Source of the DNA: Phenylobacterium sp.
GTDB lineage: Bacteria > Pseudomonadota > Alphaproteobacteria > Caulobacterales > Caulobacteraceae
Assembly: GCA_018001015.1 (NCBI GenBank)
Contig: JAGNIV010000002.1
Coordinates: 186,001 to 250,000, forward strand
Length of the DNA stretch: 64,000 bases
Direction of reading: 5' to 3'
The notes beneath the pieces are model-generated. The model worked only from the letters and a program-made list of their open reading frames with translations, did no database searches and was not told where the DNA came from. A program made the position numbers and the translations under genes. Below are positions 27,800 to 39,261 of the stretch, piece by piece (position 1 is the first letter of the stretch; each line of letters starts with the position of its first letter).

Positions 27800-28545
27800 T
27801 GCTGCATATCGAAAATCTGCGCGCCGAAGTGGACGGCAAGGAGATCCTCAAGGGGCTGTCGCTGAACGTGCCCGCCGGCGAGGTCCACGCCATCATGGGC
27901 CCCAACGGCGCCGGCAAGTCGACGCTATCCTACGTACTCACCGGCCGCTCGGGCTACGATGTCACCGGCGGGACCGCGACCCTCGACGGCGAAGATCTGC
28001 TGGCGCTCGATCCCAATGAGCGCGCCGCCAAGGGCGTCTTCCTTTCCTTCCAGTATCCGCTCGAAATTCCCGGGGTCCCGGCCCTGACCTTCATCCGCAC
28101 GGCCATGAACGCCCAGCGCAAGGCGCGCGGCGAGGCCGAGATCTCCGCGCCGGCCTTCCTGAAGCTGGCCCGTGAACACGCGGCGGCCCTGAAGATCGAC
28201 TTCGAGATGCTGAAGCGAGCCCTCAATGTCGGCTTCTCCGGCGGCGAGAAGAAGCGGATGGAGATCTTCCAGATGTCCATGCTGGCCCCGCGCTTCCTCA
28301 TTCTGGACGAGACCGACTCCGGCCTGGATATCGACGCCCTGAAGATCGTCTCGGAAGGCGTCAACGCCATGCGCTCCCCCGACCGGGGGATGCTGGTGAT
28401 CACCCACTACCAGCGCCTGCTGGACTACATCAAACCCGACAAGGTCCACGTCCTGGCCGGCGGCCGCATCGCCGCCACAGGCGGGCCTGACCTGGCGCTC
28501 GAGCTGGAGCGCGAAGGCTACGACAAGTATGCGAGGGCCGCTTGA
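27799..28545 (+). CDS. sufC: Fe-S cluster assembly ATPase SufC
   Basis: ABC-type ATPase of the SufBCD complex, cytosolic despite its transporter-like fold, 248 aa. Walker A is GPNGAGKST (residues 34-42), the ABC signature is FSGGEKKR, Walker B is FLILDETDSGLD and the switch His is in ITHYQR. ATP hydrolysis remodels the SufB-SufD interface for cluster formation. The start ATG shares one base with the preceding stop and its stop overlaps the TTG start of sufD. Confidence 0.96.
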   Translation: MLHIENLRAEVDGKEILKGLSLNVPAGEVHAIMGPNGAGKSTLSYVLTGRSGYDVTGGTATLDGEDLLALDPNERAAKGVFLSFQYPLEIPGVPALTFIRTAMNAQRKARGEAEISAPAFLKLAREHAAALKIDFEMLKRALNVGFSGGEKKRMEIFQMSMLAPRFLILDETDSGLDIDALKIVSEGVNAMRSPDRGMLVITHYQRLLDYIKPDKVHVLAGGRIAATGGPDLALELEREGYDKYARAA

Positions 28546-29573
28546 GCCTTAGCGCCGCCCTGAAATCCGGCGACGTCACCCTGCTGCCCGGCAAGCGTGA
28601 CGAGGACTGGAAGTGGACCGATCTGCGCGGCCTGCTGCGTGTGTTGCCGGCCGCCGCGCCGACCCTGGATCTGGCGGGGCTAGTCGACGGGCCGTTCGAC
28701 GCCCTGTGCGATGAGCGCCATGTAGTGGCGGGCGGACGCCCGGATGTCGCGATTGAGGTCCCGGCCGGTGGCGAGTTGTCCGTCGCCCTGCGCATCCTGT
28801 CGCGCGACGGCGGAGCCCTGACCGGAAAGATCGGCATCCGGGTCGGCGCGAACGCCAGGCTGCGGTTGCTGGAGAGCTATGAGGGCGACGCCAGCGCCTA
28901 CGTCACCGACACCGCTATCACCATCGTCTTGGAAGCTGGCGCGGCGGTCGAGCGCGTGGCCCTGGCCGCCGACGGCGCTGAGGGCGTCAATGTCAGCCAG
29001 GCCCAGGTCACTCTCGCGCCCGGGGCGGAGTACGGCCAGACCGTGATCACCAATGGCGCGCGACGCCAGCGAATCGAGACCCAGGTCACCCATCCCGGGG
29101 CCGGGGCCAAGCTGCGCCTCGACGGTCTTTACCTGCTGGAAGACAAGCGCCACGCCGACCTGACGACCGGGGTTCTGCACCAGGACCTCGATGGCGCCAC
29201 TGACCAGTTCACCCGCGGCGTGGTGCGCGATCAGGCGCGCGGCATCTTCCAGGGCCGCATCGTGGTGGAGGAGGGGGCCGACCGCACCGAGGCCCGCATG
29301 CGCCACAATGCCCTGATCCTGTCCGACAAGGCCGAGGTGGACGCCAAGCCTGAGTTGCTGATCTTCGCTGACGACGTCCAATGCGCCCATGGCAACACCA
29401 TCGGGGCCCTGGACGAGGAGGCGTTGTTCTATATGCGCCAGCGCGGCCTGCCCGAGACCGAGGCGCGCGCCCTGCTGATCGAGGCCTTTATCGGCGCCGT
29501 GACTGACCGCATCGGCTTCGAGCCCGTCCGTGACATCGCCCGGGCCTGGGCCGCTGAACGGCTTAGGGCCTGA
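28542..29573 (+). CDS. sufD: Fe-S cluster assembly protein SufD
   Basis: SufB paralogue that completes the scaffold, 343 aa, somewhat shorter than E. coli SufD. It starts with TTG at 28542 (overlap with the sufC stop). Conserved parts are GKRDEDWKWTDL near the N terminus, and the C-terminal AHGNTIGALDEEALFYMRQRG and EARALLIEAFI blocks shared by SufB/SufD. Two bases separate its stop from the sufS start. The N terminus resembles the short SufD of other alphaproteobacteria. Confidence 0.93.
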   Translation: MSLSAALKSGDVTLLPGKRDEDWKWTDLRGLLRVLPAAAPTLDLAGLVDGPFDALCDERHVVAGGRPDVAIEVPAGGELSVALRILSRDGGALTGKIGIRVGANARLRLLESYEGDASAYVTDTAITIVLEAGAAVERVALAADGAEGVNVSQAQVTLAPGAEYGQTVITNGARRQRIETQVTHPGAGAKLRLDGLYLLEDKRHADLTTGVLHQDLDGATDQFTRGVVRDQARGIFQGRIVVEEGADRTEARMRHNALILSDKAEVDAKPELLIFADDVQCAHGNTIGALDEEALFYMRQRGLPETEARALLIEAFIGAVTDRIGFEPVRDIARAWAAERLRA

Positions 29574-29575
29574 AC

Positions 29576-30790
29576 ATGGCCTTCGATGCTGAAGCGATCC
29601 GCGCCGAGTTCCCGATCCTGGCCCGCCAGGTGAACGGCAAGCCGCTGGTCTATCTGGATAGCGCCGCCTCGGCCCAGAAGCCGCGCGCGGTGATCGACGC
29701 CATGGTCCGCGCCATGGAATATTCCTATTCGAACGTGCATCGCGGGCTCCATACGCTCGCCAATGAAACGACGGAAGCCTATGAAAAGGCCCGCCAAAGC
29801 GCTGCCGACTTCATCAATGCGGACCTGGCCGAGATCGTCTTCACCAAGGGTGGGACGGAAGCCATCAACCTTGTGGCCTCGGGCCTCGGCGCGAGCCTGA
29901 AGGCCGGCGACGAGATCCTGCTCACCGAGATGGAGCACCACGCCAACATCGTGCCATGGCACTTCCTGCGTGAGCGTCAGGGCGTGGTCCTGAAGTTTGT
30001 GCCCGTGCTCGACGACGGCCAGCTCGACATGGCCGCCATCCCCGACCTGCTGAGCGCCAGGACCCGTGTCGTGGCCTTGACCCACATGTCCAATGTCCTG
30101 GGTACGGTGAACCCGGTCGCGCAGATCATCGCCATGGCGCACGACGCTGGCGCCCTGGTGTTGCTGGACGGCTGCCAGGCGATTGTCCACCAGCCCATCG
30201 ACGTGAAGGCCCTGGACGTCGATTTCTACGTCTTCTCCGGCCACAAGCTCTATGGCCCCACCGGCATCGGCATCCTCTACGGGAAGGCCGAGCGCCTGGC
30301 CGCCCTGCCGCCCTACCAGGGTGGCGGCGAGATGATTGCGTCGGTCGCCCTGGATGAGATCAGCTACGCCGACCCGCCGCACCGGTTCGAGGCCGGCACG
30401 CCGCCGATCCTTGAGGCCATTGGCCTGGGCGCGGCCATCGATTGGTTCGCCAAGCTGGACCGCGCCGCCATCGCGGCTCACGAACACAAACTCTATGCTC
30501 GTGTCCGCGAAGGCTTGGCCGGCGCGAACTGGCTGAAGGTGATCGGCGAGGCGCCCGGCAAGGGCGCGATCCTGTCCTTCACGATCGACGGCGCACATGC
30601 CCACGACGTGGCCCAGATCCTCGACCGCTACGGCGTCGCGGTCCGGGCCGGAACCCATTGCGCCGAACCCCTGATGCGGCGCTTCGGCGTCACGTCAAGC
30701 GCCCGAGCCTCCTTCGCCCTATATAATACGGAGGGGGAGGCCGACGCCTTTGTCGACGCCCTGACCCGTACCCAAGCCTTTTTCGCGTAG
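29576..30790 (+). CDS. sufS: cysteine desulfurase SufS (class II)
   Basis: Class II cysteine desulfurase, 404 aa, which supplies persulfide to the SufBCD scaffold. PLP binding is shown by SGHKLYGPTG and the Cys motif by RAGTHCAEPLM, the short-loop signature of SufS. MEHHANIVPW and YSNVHRGLHTLA are family markers. No SufE gene is seen in the window, so the sulfur-transfer partner must be elsewhere or be replaced by a local protein. sufT begins 10 bases downstream. Confidence 0.95.
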   Translation: MAFDAEAIRAEFPILARQVNGKPLVYLDSAASAQKPRAVIDAMVRAMEYSYSNVHRGLHTLANETTEAYEKARQSAADFINADLAEIVFTKGGTEAINLVASGLGASLKAGDEILLTEMEHHANIVPWHFLRERQGVVLKFVPVLDDGQLDMAAIPDLLSARTRVVALTHMSNVLGTVNPVAQIIAMAHDAGALVLLDGCQAIVHQPIDVKALDVDFYVFSGHKLYGPTGIGILYGKAERLAALPPYQGGGEMIASVALDEISYADPPHRFEAGTPPILEAIGLGAAIDWFAKLDRAAIAAHEHKLYARVREGLAGANWLKVIGEAPGKGAILSFTIDGAHAHDVAQILDRYGVAVRAGTHCAEPLMRRFGVTSSARASFALYNTEGEADAFVDALTRTQAFFA

Positions 30791-30800
30791 AGCCTGACCC

Positions 30801-31154
30801 ATGGACGACGCTACTCCCGTCTCGACCACGCCGCTGAGCCAGCATGAGTTGGACGTGATCACCGACCAGTTGATCGAACAGCTGAAGACGGTGTTCGATC
30901 CGGAAATACCGGTAGACATCTATGAGCTTGGCCTCATCTACAAGGTCGACGTCTCCGACACCAAGGATGTGGCCATCGACATGACGCTGACGGCGCCGGG
31001 TTGCCCGGTGGCCGGCGAAATGCCGGGCTGGGTGGAGGACGCGGTGAAGCAAATTCCTGGGATCGGCCAGGTGAAGGTGGATTTGGTCTTCGACCCGCCG
31101 TGGGATCCCTCGCGGATGTCCGACGAGGCGAAACTTTCATTGAACATGTTCTGA
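30801..31154 (+). CDS. sufT: Fe-S assembly protein SufT (DUF59)
   Basis: MIP18/PaaD-like protein of 117 aa thought to help Fe-S cluster maturation or transfer to target proteins. The DUF59 core shows DPEIPVDIYELGLIY (from residue 33), the conserved Cys68 in TAPGCPVAG, and VDLVFDPPW near the end. The N-terminal 15 residues are Thr/Ser/Pro-rich. It continues the suf operon; sufA starts 14 bases after its stop. Confidence 0.92.
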   Translation: MDDATPVSTTPLSQHELDVITDQLIEQLKTVFDPEIPVDIYELGLIYKVDVSDTKDVAIDMTLTAPGCPVAGEMPGWVEDAVKQIPGIGQVKVDLVFDPPWDPSRMSDEAKLSLNMF

Positions 31155-31168
31155 CCCATATAGATGGC

Positions 31169-31573
31169 ATGGCCGACCTCAACCTGACCCCCGCGACACC
31201 CCGCGCCCGCCGCCCGCGGCCCAAGGTCGTCACCCTGACCGACGCCGCGGCGGCGCGCGTGCGGGAGATCATGGGCCGCGCCGAGATCCCCTATGCGGGC
31301 TTGCGGGTGGGGGTGAAGAACGGCGGCTGCGCAGGGTCTGAGTACACCATCGAGTATGCGGAGGCTGCGGCGCCTCTGGACGAGGTGGTTGAGGACAAGG
31401 GCGTCACCATCCTGATCGATCCCAAGGCTGTGCTGTTCCTGATCGGCACCGAGATCGACTACGAGACGACCAAGCTCTCGGCCAAGTTCACCTTCCGGAA
31501 CCCGAACCAGACCGATGCTTGCGGTTGCGGCGAGAGCGTTACGATCGAACCAGGTAAGGTGCTCGACGCCTAA
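31169..31573 (+). CDS. sufA: A-type iron-sulfur carrier SufA/IscA
   Basis: Carrier that hands clusters from the SufBCD scaffold to client proteins, 134 aa. The three conserved cysteines are Cys54 (NGGCAGSEY) and Cys118/Cys120 (DACGCGES). An Arg/Pro-rich N extension of about 18 residues precedes the HesB-type fold. The start at ATG 31169 is chosen over an out-of-frame ATG at 31164. It is the last gene of the suf operon; katG follows after 147 bases. Confidence 0.93.
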   Translation: MADLNLTPATPRARRPRPKVVTLTDAAAARVREIMGRAEIPYAGLRVGVKNGGCAGSEYTIEYAEAAAPLDEVVEDKGVTILIDPKAVLFLIGTEIDYETTKLSAKFTFRNPNQTDACGCGESVTIEPGKVLDA

Positions 31574-31580
31574 GCGCGCC

Positions 31581-33895
<2,315 letters not shown>

Positions 33896-33899
33896 CCTG

Positions 33900-33930
33900 A
33901 AGCGGCGGCGTCCGACGGACGCCGCCGCTT
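33900..33930 (+). terminator. hairpin after katG
   Basis: A 14-bp perfect stem (33900-33913 with 33917-33930) and a three-base loop start three bases after the katG stop. No T-run follows, so it may stop transcription weakly or protect the 3' end. The rest of the gap to 34098 shows nothing else convincing. Confidence 0.65.
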
Positions 33931-34098
33931 GACGGCCCTTGCGGCTATGCCTATTCGCAATCCACGGTCCGCAGTTCACCGAGGCATCGCCGCCCGCGAG
34001 GGTTTGCTAAACCTGCTCCTACAGGCATCGGCTGACACACTCCCCGTGCCAGATCGGAAGGGCGATCACCGTTCATCCCGGCACGTCAGGGATAGATC

Positions 34099-34629
34099 AT
34101 GTCGAGAACCACCATCGCCCTGCAGACGCAGGACCTTTCCACCTTCGCCAAGGCGTTGCGCGCGCAACTCGTGAATCACGAGGGCGTACCGGGCCACGTC
34201 GAGCTGCTGAACATGCTGGCCCGCTCAGCCGGCCACCGAAATTTCCAGCACCTGAGGGCTGAGCCTGAGAGTTCGCCGGCGCCGCCACAGGCGGCCTCCG
34301 ACCCCGTGGATCGCAAGGCGGTGGAGCGAACGGTCCGCTGCTTCGATGCCGCGGGCCATCTGCTCCGCTGGCCCGCCCGGCGTGGCGACCAGATCCTGGC
34401 CCTCTGGGTTCTGTGGTCGAAGATTCCACCGCGCCAGGAGTACAGCGAGCAGGAGATCAGTCGCCTGCTGCAGGGCCTGCACCACTTCGGTGACCACGCC
34501 ATCCTCCGCCGCGACCTGTTCGGGATCGGCCTGGTGTTTCGTACCGACGACTGCCGGGTCTACCGCCGCATAGAACAGGCCCCGCCCGCGACGGCCGCGG
34601 CCGTCATCGGCCAGGTGGCTCACGCATAG
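34099..34629 (+). CDS. DUF2087 domain protein with N-terminal glyoxalase-associated segment
   Basis: A 176-aa cytosolic protein. The N terminus (about 10-53: FAKALRAQL, LLNMLARSAGHRNFQHL) looks like the helical segment found next to glyoxalase-type folds. The C half (about 95-160) matches DUF2087: YSEQEISRLLQGLHHFGDHAILRRDLF followed by a short beta hairpin, a domain often seen in bacterial transcription-related proteins. Function unknown. It ends convergently with the GST gene, overlapping by 10 bases. Confidence 0.75.
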   Translation: MSRTTIALQTQDLSTFAKALRAQLVNHEGVPGHVELLNMLARSAGHRNFQHLRAEPESSPAPPQAASDPVDRKAVERTVRCFDAAGHLLRWPARRGDQILALWVLWSKIPPRQEYSEQEISRLLQGLHHFGDHAILRRDLFGIGLVFRTDDCRVYRRIEQAPPATAAAVIGQVAHA

Positions 34630-35285
34630 GCGTAGGGGCCGCCCTTTTCCAGGGCGCGCCTGTAGGCCGGCCGGGCGTGGATCTTCTGCAGGAAGGCCGC
34701 CAGGCGCGGACGGCCGTTCAGGGCGCCGGCCCGGTCGGCGGCGGCCTCGATGGGGAAGCTCATCATGATGTCGGCGGCGGTGAACTCCGGGCCGGCGAAC
34801 CACTCGGTGCGGCTGAGCACGCCTTCCCAATAGTCGAACAGGGTGGTGAGCTGCGGATCGATGAAACCTGCCTCCGCCCGCGCGGCGATGGACTTCACCA
34901 GACCTCGCAGCAGACCCGGGGCGCGGGCGGGCAGGGCGCTGAACACCAGCTTGAGCAGCAGGGGCGGCATGGCCGATCCCTCCGCGGCGTGCAGCCAGTA
35001 GTTCCAGGCCAGACGCTCAGGCGTCCGGGGTGGAGGGATCAGCTTGCCGCCGCCATAGCGGGCGACGATGTAGTCGACGATGGCGCCGGTCTCCGCCAGC
35101 ACGCCGCCGTCCACGGTGATCACCGGGGACTTGCCCAAGGGATGGATCGCCTTCAGCTCCGGCGGCGCCAGCATTGTGACAGGATCGCGCTGGTAGTGCT
35201 TGATTTCGTAGGGTGTTCCCAACTCTTCAAGCAGCCACAGCACCCGTTGCGAGCGGGAGTTGTTCAAGTGGTGGACGGTAAGCAA
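34620..35285 (-). CDS. glutathione S-transferase family protein
   Basis: A 221-aa GST. The thioredoxin-like N domain begins LTVHHLNNSRSQRVLWLLEELG, with the Ser/Asn-rich active-site region and the glutathione-binding KSPVI and ETGAIVDYI motifs; the helical C domain contains FTAADIMMSFPIE. No ATG fits the N terminus; a TTG at 35285, four bases after the upstream hydratase stop, gives the expected start. It is co-transcribed with the enoyl-CoA hydratase gene. Confidence 0.87.
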   Translation of the reverse strand: MLTVHHLNNSRSQRVLWLLEELGTPYEIKHYQRDPVTMLAPPELKAIHPLGKSPVITVDGGVLAETGAIVDYIVARYGGGKLIPPPRTPERLAWNYWLHAAEGSAMPPLLLKLVFSALPARAPGLLRGLVKSIAARAEAGFIDPQLTTLFDYWEGVLSRTEWFAGPEFTAADIMMSFPIEAAADRAGALNGRPRLAAFLQKIHARPAYRRALEKGGPYAYA

Positions 35286-35289
35286 GGCC

Positions 35290-36093
35290 CTAGCGTCCGG
35301 TGAAGGCGGCGGGGCGCTTCTGCAGGAAGGCCAGAACGCCCTCGCGGGAATCTTCCGTCCGGCCGGCATGTTTCTGGGCTATGCGCTCGGCGTGCAGCTG
35401 GTCGGCCCATTCGGCGTCCAGGCTGTCCCAGACCAGCTTGCGGATCGACCCCAGCGCCCAGGGGCCCGTGGCCAGCGTGGCGGCAAGCTCCATGGCGGTG
35501 GCCAGCAGGGCGTCGTCGGCGACGCAGCGGTTGATCAGGCCCCAGTCCAGGGCCGTCTTGGCGGGCAGGCGTTCGCCCAGCAGGGCCATCTCCATGGCGC
35601 GCGCCTTGCCGATCAGCCGGGGCAGCAGGTAGGTCGAGCCGCCGTCGGGCACCAGGCCGATGCGGCGGAAGGCTTGCAGGAAATAGGCGCTCTCGGCGGC
35701 CACGATGATGTCGCCCATCAGCGCCAGCGAGCAGCCGACCCCGGCGGCCACCCCGTTCACGGCGGTGACGATGGGCACGGGGTAATCCCTGAGGCCCTTC
35801 ATGAAGGGGTTGTAGACGCTCTCCAGCGCAGCTCCGGCGTCGGGCCCCTCGGGATCGGGAGCCGGCGCCTGCGGGCCGCCGCGCCCCGACAGATTCGCGC
35901 CGGAGCAAAAGCCGCGCCCTTCGCCGGTGAGCACCACGCAGCGAACGCCGGAGTCAGGCTTGGCGAAGGCGTCGAAGGCCTGCTGCAACTCGTCCATCAG
36001 GTCGAGGCCGGCGGCGTTCAGGGTTCCGGGATCGGCCAGGGTGATCAGGCCGATGCCGTCCTGTACGGACGTCTTGAGCTTCGTATAGGCCAT
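35290..36093 (-). CDS. enoyl-CoA hydratase/isomerase (PaaG-like)
   Basis: Crotonase-family protein of 267 aa acting on acyl-CoA in the cytosol. The oxyanion-hole motifs are GRGFCSGANLSG and VNGVAAGVGCSLAL. The segment GLVPDGGSTYLLPRLIG has Asp where hydratases carry the second catalytic Glu, which resembles isomerases of the PaaG type. The true substrate is unknown. The ATG at 36093 (MAYTKLK) is chosen; an in-frame ATG at 36120 adds nine residues. It heads a two-gene unit with the GST. Confidence 0.85.
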   Translation of the reverse strand: MAYTKLKTSVQDGIGLITLADPGTLNAAGLDLMDELQQAFDAFAKPDSGVRCVVLTGEGRGFCSGANLSGRGGPQAPAPDPEGPDAGAALESVYNPFMKGLRDYPVPIVTAVNGVAAGVGCSLALMGDIIVAAESAYFLQAFRRIGLVPDGGSTYLLPRLIGKARAMEMALLGERLPAKTALDWGLINRCVADDALLATAMELAATLATGPWALGSIRKLVWDSLDAEWADQLHAERIAQKHAGRTEDSREGVLAFLQKRPAAFTGR

Positions 36094-36175
36094 AGTCTCC
36101 TCCCAGGCGTCGTTGTCCACGATCTAAGGGAGGATACCCTGGCGTCAGGCTAGGGGAAAAGCGCCGTCCATCAGT

Positions 36176-37231
36176 CTAAGCGGCGGCGGCGATCATCTCG
36201 GCCCTACTCACCCGGTTGCGGCCACCGCGCTTGGAAGCGTAGAGCGCCCCGTCGGCGCGCTCGATGAAGCTGTGAGCGCTCTCGCCGGGCAGGCGCTCAG
36301 CCAGACCTGCCGAAACGGTGATGGTGCCCAGGTCCTCGTCAGTGGAGCGGCGCTTGAGCATGCGTGAGGACACTTCCTCACGGATGTCTTCCAGGGTGGC
36401 GAGGGCGATTTCGCCGCCTTCGCGCGGGAAGATCAGCGCGAACTCCTCGCCGCCGTAGCGGGCGGCGAAGCGGGGCGGAGCCCCGCGGCCGCCGATCACG
36501 CTGGCGACGTAGCGGATGACCTGATCGCCGGTCTGGTGGCCCCAGGTGTCATTGAAATTCTTGAAGTGGTCGATGTCGATGACCGCCAGGGCGAGGCTCT
36601 CACCCTTGGCGTCAGCCTCGGCGCAGGCGCGCTCCAACTCTTCGTCAAAGGCCTTGCGGTTGGCGAGGTTGGTCAAGCCGTCGGTGGTGGCGTCGCGGCG
36701 CACTTGTTCGAGATGCTCGCGCAGGCGGGCCACCTCGGCGGTGGAATCGCTGAGGCGCTTCTCCAGCGACTTGTTTTCCTTCTGAACACGCTTGGTGGCG
36801 ACGGCGAGGGTGTCGATCATCGACTTGACTTCGGTGGCGTCCTCGCGCTCGCTCAGCGACTTGGACGCCGTGGCCAGGGTCTGGCCGTAGGCCACGCTGG
36901 ACTTCTGCGCGGTCTCGATGGCTTGGGAGACGTTGGCCAGTTCCTTGGTCAGGGCGTCGCCGGCGTCTCGGATCTGTTCGTTGAGGCGCGCCTTGGGCAG
37001 ATACACCGCCGCCAGCTCATCGCTCAGGTTGTCGGTGAAGGCCTCACCGGTGGAGATGATGCGGGTGATCTCGCGGGCCAGCTCCCCATCGGGATCCCCG
37101 ACACAATGGGTCCACAGCTCGAAATTGACCGGAGTGGGCCAGATCTGATGTTGTTCCATGGCCGAGAGAGCCTTGCGCGCCAGGATATAGGCGTCCGGCC
37201 CACGCAGCTTGACTTCGATCCCAGCGGTCAT
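36176..37231 (-). CDS. dgcB: diguanylate cyclase (DgcB-like)
   Basis: Synthesises cyclic di-GMP. The 351-aa protein has no membrane segment: a conserved N-terminal helical domain (1-100), a coiled coil (about 100-185) and a GGDEF domain (about 185-345). The active site reads RYGGEEF, and the dimer region begins DGLTNLANRKAF. The inhibitory RxxD site expected just before GGEEF is absent, so product feedback at that site should be lost. The layout fits Caulobacter DgcB, which feeds holdfast and attachment control; orthology is inferred. Confidence 0.85.
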   Translation of the reverse strand: MTAGIEVKLRGPDAYILARKALSAMEQHQIWPTPVNFELWTHCVGDPDGELAREITRIISTGEAFTDNLSDELAAVYLPKARLNEQIRDAGDALTKELANVSQAIETAQKSSVAYGQTLATASKSLSEREDATEVKSMIDTLAVATKRVQKENKSLEKRLSDSTAEVARLREHLEQVRRDATTDGLTNLANRKAFDEELERACAEADAKGESLALAVIDIDHFKNFNDTWGHQTGDQVIRYVASVIGGRGAPPRFAARYGGEEFALIFPREGGEIALATLEDIREEVSSRMLKRRSTDEDLGTITVSAGLAERLPGESAHSFIERADGALYASKRGGRNRVSRAEMIAAAA

Positions 37232-37357
37232 GCGGTCATCCCCGAATGTTCAGCTCTCATACGCCCCCAGGAGGATGCGAGCTGATCTGCAAACGAAGAT
37301 ATCCGAGATAGCCAAACGAGCCGTTAAAGCGCCGCTCGCTTTTAGCGGTTGCGCCGC

Positions 37358-39115
37358 CTAGTCGTCACTCGGAGGGCGGGTGGGCGCGATCTTCAGGAAG
37401 GCCGGCATGTCGTTGCCGAAGCCCACCACGCGGTCGCCGTCATCCCGGTCCTCGCGGCGCGGCCGATCCCGGTCGCGCTCGCGCGAGGGACGCGACTCAG
37501 AGGTGGCCGCACGGGGGCGATCGTCCCGTTCGCGGCGCGGCCGCTCCGTGCGCTCCGGACGCTCGGCGGTCTCAGCGCGCGGCGCGCGTTCGGGGCGGGC
37601 TTCACGTTCAGGACGCGATTCGCGCTCCGGGCGGGCCCGACGCGGCTCGCGTTCAGCGCGGGCTTCCGCGGGTTGGGTCACGGCCTCGGTGGCGGCCGAT
37701 TCGGCGTCTGGGTTGGCGCGGCCACGGTTTCGGCCCCGCGCACGGGGCGCGCGTTCGGCCTTGGCTTCTTCGGCCACGGGTTCAGGTTTCGGGGCGCGGA
37801 CGGCGTTCGGATCGGCGACGAAGGGCTCCAGGGAGGCCACCTCACCGTGCGGGGCGCGTGGACGCTCACGGTCGCGATCGCGGTCCCCACGGCCCGACGA
37901 GCGTTCGCCGCCCCGGCCGCGGTCACGCCCGCCGCTGCGGCTGTCGCTGCGCTTCTCGTCCTTGATGGCGGCGAAATCGACGCCCTCGAGCACGATCTCT
38001 TCCGGCGCCTTGCCGATCAGCTTCAGTACCTTGTCGATGTTCTTCGCATCGGCCGGTGTGACGATCATGTAGGTCTTGCCGAGCTTGCCGGCCCGGCCGG
38101 TGCGCCCGATGCGGTGCACATAGTCGTCGGCATGGTGCGGCACGTCGTAGTTGAAGACATGGCTGACGTCCGGAACGTCGAGGCCGCGCGCGGCCACGTC
38201 GGAGGCGCAGAGCAGCTTCAGCTCGCCCTTGCGGAAGGCTTCCAAGGTGCGCATCCGCGTCGCCTGGTCCAGGTCGCCATGGATCGGCGCGGCGTCGAAG
38301 CCGTGCGTCTTCAGGGACTTGGCGACGATATCGACCTCGGTCTTGCGGTTGCAGAAGACGATGCCGTTACGCACGTCGTCGGCGCCGATCAGCATGCGCA
38401 GGGCGGTGCGCTTGGCCTTGGCGTCGGCGGTCGGCAGGCGGACCAGATACTGGCTAATGGTGTCGGCGGTGGTGGCCGGACGCGTCGCCTCGATCCGCAC
38501 GGGATCATTGAGGAACTGCTTGGTCAGCCGGGTGATCTCCGGCGGCATGGTGGCCGAGAAGAACAGGGTCTGCTTCTTGGCCGGGGTCAGCTTGAAGATG
38601 CGCTCGATGTCAGGAATGAAGCCCATGTCGAGCATGCGGTCGGCCTCATCGACCACCATGATCTGCACGCCGGTCATCAGCAATTTGCCGCGTTCGAAGT
38701 GGTCCAGCAGGCGACCGGGCGTGGCGATCAAGACATCGACGCCCCGGTCGAGCTTGGCTTCCTGGTCGCCGAAAGAGACGCCGCCGATCAGCAGCGCCCA
38801 GGACAGCTTCTGCTTCTGGCCCTTGGCGTATTTCTCGAAAGACAGCGAAACCTGGTCGGCCAGTTCGCGGGTCGGGGCGATGACGAGGGCGCGCGGCATG
38901 CGCGCCTTGGACCGGCCGGCGGCCAGTCGATCGATCATCGGCAGTGTGAAGGCGGCGGTCTTGCCCGTGCCGGTCTGGGCGATCCCGAGCACGTCGCGAC
39001 CCTGCAGGGCGACGGGGATGGCCTCGGCCTGGATCGGCGTGGCGGTGGTGTAGCCGGTGTCGGCCACGGCCTGGAGCGTAGCGGGCGATAGGCCCAGTTC
39101 AGAAAATTCGGTCAT
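37358..39115 (-). CDS. rhlB: DEAD-box RNA helicase (RhlB-like)
   Basis: ATP-dependent RNA helicase of 585 aa. Motifs: Q motif near TPIQAEAIP, AQTGTGKT (I), PTRELA (Ia), VDEAD (II), SAT (III) and HRIGRTGR (VI). The last 200 residues are low-complexity Arg/Glu/Ala repeats (many RPERE and RERDR units), probably RNA-binding and disordered. In Caulobacter the helicase at this locus is the degradosome partner of RNase E, whose gene is also in this window. The ATG at 39115 is preferred over a TTG nine bases upstream. Confidence 0.85.
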   Translation of the reverse strand: MTEFSELGLSPATLQAVADTGYTTATPIQAEAIPVALQGRDVLGIAQTGTGKTAAFTLPMIDRLAAGRSKARMPRALVIAPTRELADQVSLSFEKYAKGQKQKLSWALLIGGVSFGDQEAKLDRGVDVLIATPGRLLDHFERGKLLMTGVQIMVVDEADRMLDMGFIPDIERIFKLTPAKKQTLFFSATMPPEITRLTKQFLNDPVRIEATRPATTADTISQYLVRLPTADAKAKRTALRMLIGADDVRNGIVFCNRKTEVDIVAKSLKTHGFDAAPIHGDLDQATRMRTLEAFRKGELKLLCASDVAARGLDVPDVSHVFNYDVPHHADDYVHRIGRTGRAGKLGKTYMIVTPADAKNIDKVLKLIGKAPEEIVLEGVDFAAIKDEKRSDSRSGGRDRGRGGERSSGRGDRDRDRERPRAPHGEVASLEPFVADPNAVRAPKPEPVAEEAKAERAPRARGRNRGRANPDAESAATEAVTQPAEARAEREPRRARPERESRPEREARPERAPRAETAERPERTERPRRERDDRPRAATSESRPSRERDRDRPRREDRDDGDRVVGFGNDMPAFLKIAPTRPPSDD

Positions 39116-39261
39116 CAGTTGCAATGTGGGCGGGAACGCGCCCGAAAAGGAGGCATGCGAAACCCGGGCGGCGCGGACGGCGATCGTTGCGCGCGGCGGA
39201 AGATAGGGGCTACCGCCTTCAAGTCAACGCGTTCCGCGCCTTACGGTTCAGCCTCACCCCA

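Noticed and set aside
34051-34063. sequence similar to an Illumina adapter start (agatcggaag)
   Set aside because: It diverges after ten bases and lies in normal flanking sequence; chance match.
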